This document shows positions 5,919-8,422 of a DNA stretch of 8,422 nt, in pieces (positions within the stretch are counted from its first letter, which is position 1; each line of letters opens with the position of its first letter). Origin of the DNA: an uncultured Collinsella sp. (lineage in GTDB: Bacteria; Actinomycetota; Coriobacteriia; Coriobacteriales; Coriobacteriaceae); contig CAUHFS010000069.1 of the NCBI GenBank assembly GCA_959605475.1, positions 1-8,422 on the forward strand. The letters run 5' to 3'. Both the position numbers and the translations under genes were made by a program. The notes beneath the pieces are model-generated. The model had not been told where the DNA came from. It worked only from the letters and a program-made list of their open reading frames with translations, and made no database searches.

Positions 5919-7378
5919 CCTAACGCACCCCCCCCCTTCAGCGGTCCCTCAACCAGCCAAGATCCGGCGTCCTCCAGTAATACCTCGCTGGGGTCGCAGT
6001 CCAGCTCTCGGGCAAGAATCGCCACCACACGGCTCTGGCAAAAACCGCTCTGGCACCGACCCATGCCGGCACGACAGCGGCGCTTGACGCCCTCGACCGA
6101 AACCGCGCCCGGGCGGCGCCGAATCGCGGCCACAATCTCGGCCTCGGGCACCGTCTCGCAGCGGCAGACAATCTGTCCCCACGCGGGATCGGACTCGATC
6201 AGCTCCTCCTTACGCGCCAGCGGTGCGCGGTCAAAGTCGTCCGGCTCGCGGCGAATTGGGTTCCAGTCCGTCCGCTCGTGCAGCTCCACGCCCGCCTCAC
6301 GCATCACAAGCTCCATGCGCTCGGCAATGGCCGGCGCGCTCGCCACGCCCGGCGACTGAATGCCCGCCGCCTGGAAAAGCCTTGGCACCACGGCCGACTG
6401 CCCAATAAAGAAGTCGTTCGTCCCCTGAATGACCGGACGCCCGCCGGCAAACGCGCGCACCACGCGGCGCGTGTCCAGGTCGGGCACCAGCTTGCGCGCG
6501 CCGGTCAGCAGCGCGTTCACATCGCTCGCATAGGTCTGCGTGTCGCCCGGCTCGCGCACAGCAGCCGTGGCGGTGATCACGGTGTTGCCATGCACGGTGC
6601 CTGTCACGATAACGCCCTTCGACACTGGCGTCGGCACGGGGTAGAGCGGCATGAGCGTGCGCGGTTCCTTGTCAAGCACCACGATGTTGCCCTGGCGCCA
6701 GACCATCTGGAACTCCTCGGCGCCTGCCATATGCGAGATGTCGGCGGCGCCGTTGCCCGCGGCGTTGATCAGGTAACGGCAGCGCACGTTGCCAGCGGGG
6801 GTCGCCAGCGTAAAGCGCGCGTCGTCGACCGAGCCCGCGACTTCAATCGCCTCCACGGGTGCGGAGCGCATAAACGTCACCCCGTTGGCCACGGCGTTCT
6901 CCAGTGCGGCGATGGCAACCTCAAACGGGTCGACAAACCCAGTCGAGGGACACCACAACGCGCACGTTGCATCGGCACTGGCGCGTGGCTCTAATTCGTG
7001 GATGCGGTCGGGTCCGACGATTGACAGCTCGGGCACACCGTTGACATGGCCGTTGCTGCGCAGCTGCTCCAGATGCGCACGGTCCTCGTCGTTAAAGCCC
7101 AGCACCATCGAACCGGTGCGGCAGAACAGAAAGCCCAGCTCCTGCGCCCACGTACCGTACAACTCGCAGCCGCGGGCGTTGACCTGCGCCTTAACCGTGC
7201 CCGGCGCCGGATCGTAACCGGCGTGCACCAGGCCGCCGTTGGCCTTCGACGCCCCTAACGCGATGTCGTTGGCCGCCTCGACTACGCAAATGGACAGGTC
7301 ATATCGCGCGAGCTGCCGCGCGATGGCGCATCCGGTGATGCCCGCGCCGACAATCGCGATATCAAACGTTTCGCTCAC
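5876..7378 (-). CDS. FAD-dependent glycerol-3-phosphate dehydrogenase-like protein (GlpA/GlpO-type) with C-terminal [2Fe-2S] BFD-like domain
   Basis: This 500-residue enzyme likely oxidises sn-glycerol 3-phosphate to dihydroxyacetone phosphate, or a related 2-hydroxy acid. The N-terminal DAO-type fold has GAGITG (11-16), Glu34 in CVVEAAND, and ASKANGGLVHAGYD (43-56). The C-terminal BFD-type domain has CRC (Cys405, Cys407) and a CQSGFC motif (Cys442, Cys447), the four expected [2Fe-2S] ligands, plus an extra Cys435. It lacks a membrane segment. The start is GTG at 7378, with GGGAGG four bases upstream; no closer ATG exists. The last about 19 residues follow a nine-G run and look like run-on sequence: with one G fewer, the protein would end at LKGGVR, one base before the next gene's ATG. 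It is the first gene of the operon, with a perfect palindrome (7396-7410) in its leader. L-2-hydroxyglutarate oxidase-like activity is the main alternative. Confidence 0.88.
   Translation of the reverse strand: MSETFDIAIVGAGITGCAIARQLARYDLSICVVEAANDIALGASKANGGLVHAGYDPAPGTVKAQVNARGCELYGTWAQELGFLFCRTGSMVLGFNDEDRAHLEQLRSNGHVNGVPELSIVGPDRIHELEPRASADATCALWCPSTGFVDPFEVAIAALENAVANGVTFMRSAPVEAIEVAGSVDDARFTLATPAGNVRCRYLINAAGNGAADISHMAGAEEFQMVWRQGNIVVLDKEPRTLMPLYPVPTPVSKGVIVTGTVHGNTVITATAAVREPGDTQTYASDVNALLTGARKLVPDLDTRRVVRAFAGGRPVIQGTNDFFIGQSAVVPRLFQAAGIQSPGVASAPAIAERMELVMREAGVELHERTDWNPIRREPDDFDRAPLARKEELIESDPAWGQIVCRCETVPEAEIVAAIRRRPGAVSVEGVKRRCRAGMGRCQSGFCQSRVVAILARELDCDPSEVLLEDAGSWLVEGPLKGGGALGWRNSNRARLIAAS
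5928..5936. repeat. Nine-base C/G homopolymer inside an operon gene overlap
   Basis: Nine consecutive C on the plus strand (G on the coding strand) lie in codons 481-484 of the GlpA-like gene and 10-18 bases before the ATG of the next gene. Tract length sets the outcome: 8 G gives a TAG stop one base before that ATG, 9 G (as here) gives a 43-bp overlap, and 10 G joins the two genes into one frame. The run is also part of the ribosome-binding region of the second gene. Confidence 0.85.
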
Positions 7379-7395
7379 AGTGCCTCCCAGACGAG

Positions 7396-7410
7396 TTGAC
7401 AGGCTGTCAA
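7396..7410. promoter_or_regulatory. Perfect 15-bp palindrome, candidate operator of the dehydrogenase operon
   Basis: TTGACAG, a central base, and CTGTCAA form a perfect palindrome 18-32 bases upstream of the GTG start, just before the Shine-Dalgarno. Size and symmetry fit a dimeric repressor such as a GntR- or DeoR-type regulator, but no regulator gene is in the window. The half-site also reads TTGACA, a perfect -35 consensus, in both directions; on the plus strand TATCCT follows 15 bases later, a weak possible promoter toward the repeat array. No convincing -10/-35 pair for the operon was found. Confidence 0.45.
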
Positions 7411-7547
7411 TAAGACTATCCTACGGTCTATACATCCCCAGCGCGGCGGCAATGCGGCGAACAGCCCCGCAACACCCGCCAACGGCAGGCGAGGGGAGAC
7501 CCGGCAACGTCAACAACCTCGTCTGCCGCCCCTGGTGTCAGAGTTTT
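7411..7547. other. GC-rich intergenic stretch with no recognised feature
   Basis: These 137 bases between the candidate operator and the repeat array contain no coding frame with family features, no tRNA or known riboswitch pattern, and no arm of the neighbouring repeat. A TATAGA on the minus strand (7427-7432) could be part of the operon's promoter, but no matching -35 is present at the right distance. Confidence 0.4.
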
Positions 7548-7926
7548 GTCTCGTTCTGTAACAGTAAGCAGAAGAGTTGGGTTCCAGATGTTACAGATCG
7601 AGACGTTTGCTAGACGGACCCTCCGTTCGTCTTGATTTGTAACAGTAAGAGGGGAAAATCGGTCCTACGTGTTACAGATCGAGACGTTAGTCCGTCGGGT
7701 TATTCGTATGTCTCGATCTGTAACAGCTGGCAGGGTTTTTGGGTCCTTTTTGTTACAGGTTGAGACAATCTTTCCGACGGATTCTGGTTGTCTCGATCTG
7801 TAACAGTAAGAGGGGTTTTGGGGCCCAAGATGTTACAGATCGAGATTGAAGTCGGGGAGGGGCCCCTGTGTCTCAATTTGTAACATCTAGACCCGGATTC
7901 CGCCTCCATCTGTTACAGATTGAGAT
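7548..7926 (+). repeat. Array of five inverted-repeat units of about 80 bp
   Basis: Each unit is an arm like GTCTCGATCTGTAACAG, a 24-nt variable loop, and a return arm like TGTTACAGATCGAGAC. Arms lie at 7548-7564/7589-7604, 7629-7645/7670-7685, 7710-7726/7751-7766, 7790-7806/7831-7846 and 7870-7886/7911-7926. All five loops are exactly 24 nt; the gaps between units are 24, 24, 23 and 23 nt, so arms recur every 39-41 bp. The heptamer TGTTACA (or its complement) is unchanged in all ten arms. Loops 1, 2 and 4 open with TAAG; loops 2 and 4 share TAAGAGGGG, and loops 1-4 end near GG(G)TCC-like sequence. Each unit can form a 16-bp hairpin on the plus strand with only one mismatch across the five units. 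The array lies between divergently transcribed genes. It is not a CRISPR, because repeats alternate in orientation. The plus strand is given because pairing is best kept there. Confidence 0.88.
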
Positions 7927-7958
7927 GTTTGTGTCCGCGCCGGCCCCGTACCCAGCCG

Positions 7959-8005
7959 TAGTCCCATATAAACAAACCCCGTGGTAAACTTGACCGGATT
8001 ATAAA
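7959..8005 (+). promoter_or_regulatory. Possible promoter region of the zinc-ribbon membrane protein gene
   Basis: An AT-rich patch follows the GC-rich end of the array. It offers an extended -10-like TGGTAAACT (7982-7990) and TATAAA (8000-8005), about 20-40 bases before the start codon, but neither has a good -35 at 16-18 bases. This is the likely promoter zone by position; the exact promoter is undecided. Confidence 0.3.
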
Positions 8006-8025
8006 TATTCCGAAAGGTATCCGTA

Positions 8026-8422
8026 ATGTCCAAGTACATCTCCGAGCTCATGTCGCCGCAGCTTATGGGCGTCGTCTATGCCTTCGTTGGCTTTATCATC
8101 GCCCTGTATGTGCTGTCGGTCGTCTATGTGTTCATCGACGCTCGCCGCCGCGGCGCCAGCGCCTACGTGGCATGGGGCATCATCGCCCTCATCCCGTTTG
8201 TAGGCCTCATTGCCTACCTGGTCTTGCGCCCGCACTCCTACGCGGCCGATCGCGAGGAGCAGGAGCTGGACATGGCCCTGCGCGAGCGCCAGCTTGCCCA
8301 GTACGGCACCTGCCCGCAGTGCGGCGCACCCATCGAGAAGGACTTCGTCGTCTGTCCGGTGTGCGATACTCAGGTTCGCAACGTATGCCCCAGCTGCCAT
8401 CGCCCGCTCGATGCGCATTGGA
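8026..8422 (+). CDS. PLDc_N-like membrane protein with zinc-ribbon cysteines (3' end outside window)
   Basis: The frame starts at ATG 8026, with GAAAGG eight bases upstream, and stays open to the window end, giving 132 residues. Two predicted membrane segments (about 13-36 and 45-67) flank a short basic loop, FIDARRRGASAYVAWG. The pattern of two helices with ALIPFVGLIAYLVLRP matches the PLDc_N domain found in small membrane proteins. A charged stretch (about 72-93, RE/EQ-rich) leads to paired cysteines: CPQC (96, 99), CPVC (110, 113) and CPSC (121, 124). The first two pairs make one complete zinc ribbon; CPSC probably begins another. The basic segments suggest that the zinc-ribbon end is cytoplasmic. 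The precise function is unknown; members are usually annotated as zinc-ribbon hypothetical proteins. It is transcribed away from the dehydrogenase operon and is the nearest gene downstream of the repeat array. Confidence 0.85.
   Translation, partial: MSKYISELMSPQLMGVVYAFVGFIIALYVLSVVYVFIDARRRGASAYVAWGIIALIPFVGLIAYLVLRPHSYAADREEQELDMALRERQLAQYGTCPQCGAPIEKDFVVCPVCDTQVRNVCPSCHRPLDAHW

Noticed and set aside
4657..6087. 476-residue open frame on the plus strand
   Set aside because: It lies antisense to the FAD/NAD(P) oxidoreductase and the end of the GlpA-like gene, has low-complexity Ser/Arg/Pro-rich sequence and no family motif; a by-product of GC-rich coding DNA.
7700..7909. 69-residue open frame on the minus strand across the repeat array
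   Set aside because: Its sequence simply translates the repeated arms, giving recurring TDRD and LLQIET-like pieces; no sign of coding selection.
7548..7926. CRISPR array
   Set aside because: Regular spacing and variable spacers look superficially similar, but repeats are only 16-17 bp, alternate in orientation, vary in sequence, the spacers are 23-24 nt with shared motifs, and no cas gene is present.
7999..8418. 139-residue open frame on the minus strand
   Set aside because: It is antisense to the plus-strand membrane/zinc-ribbon gene, which has a good Shine-Dalgarno, membrane helices and CxxC pairs.

Overview
The window looks like a chromosomal segment from a high-GC Gram-positive anaerobe of the Coriobacteriia, most likely Collinsella or a close relative. 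This is an inference from the GC-rich coding style, the valS-folC pairing, the anaerobic-type glycerol-3-phosphate oxidoreductase trio, and the many palindromic elements between genes; no database search was possible.

Layout. Bases 1-932 (+) hold the C-terminal third of valyl-tRNA synthetase. Bases 933-1212 are a leader region with a long inverted repeat (943-1052) and a terminator-like hairpin (1159-1191) placed directly before folC (1213-2556, +). Bases 2557-2905, between the convergent genes folC and a minus-strand M24 peptidase, are almost entirely palindromes and repeats: a 65-bp hairpin, one copy of a 35-bp dispersed repeat, a 160-bp MITE-like element with 28-bp inverted ends, and a 27-bp palindrome. 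The M24 metallopeptidase (Xaa-Pro aminopeptidase type) runs 3994-2906 (-). Upstream of it lies a minus-strand three-gene operon, 7378 to 4158: a GlpA/GlpO-like FAD dehydrogenase with a C-terminal [2Fe-2S] BFD-type domain, a two-dinucleotide FAD/NAD(P) oxidoreductase, and a small cysteine-rich DUF1667 protein. The three probably form one redox complex that moves electrons from glycerol 3-phosphate or a similar 2-hydroxy substrate to a pyridine nucleotide or another carrier. Last comes a 647-bp divergent intergenic region and the start of a plus-strand membrane protein with a PLDc_N-like hairpin and zinc-ribbon cysteines (8026 to the window end).

Most notable signals. (1) In the divergent region, 7548-7926 is a regular array of five units of about 80 bp. 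Each has two inverted 16-17-bp arms around a loop of exactly 24 nt, and units are separated by 23-24 nt. The seven arm substitutions that weaken pairing all give G-U wobbles when read on the plus strand, and one G-C pair has become A-U in both arms. This points to a structure kept in plus-strand RNA or single-stranded DNA. (2) A run of nine G (minus strand) sits where the first two operon genes overlap. Eight G would end the first protein one base before the next ATG; ten G would fuse the two proteins in frame. (3) The MITE-like element at 2699-2858 may supply an intrinsic terminator to the M24 gene.

The enzymes themselves are recognisable families with their key residues intact. The novelty lies in the non-coding structure around them.
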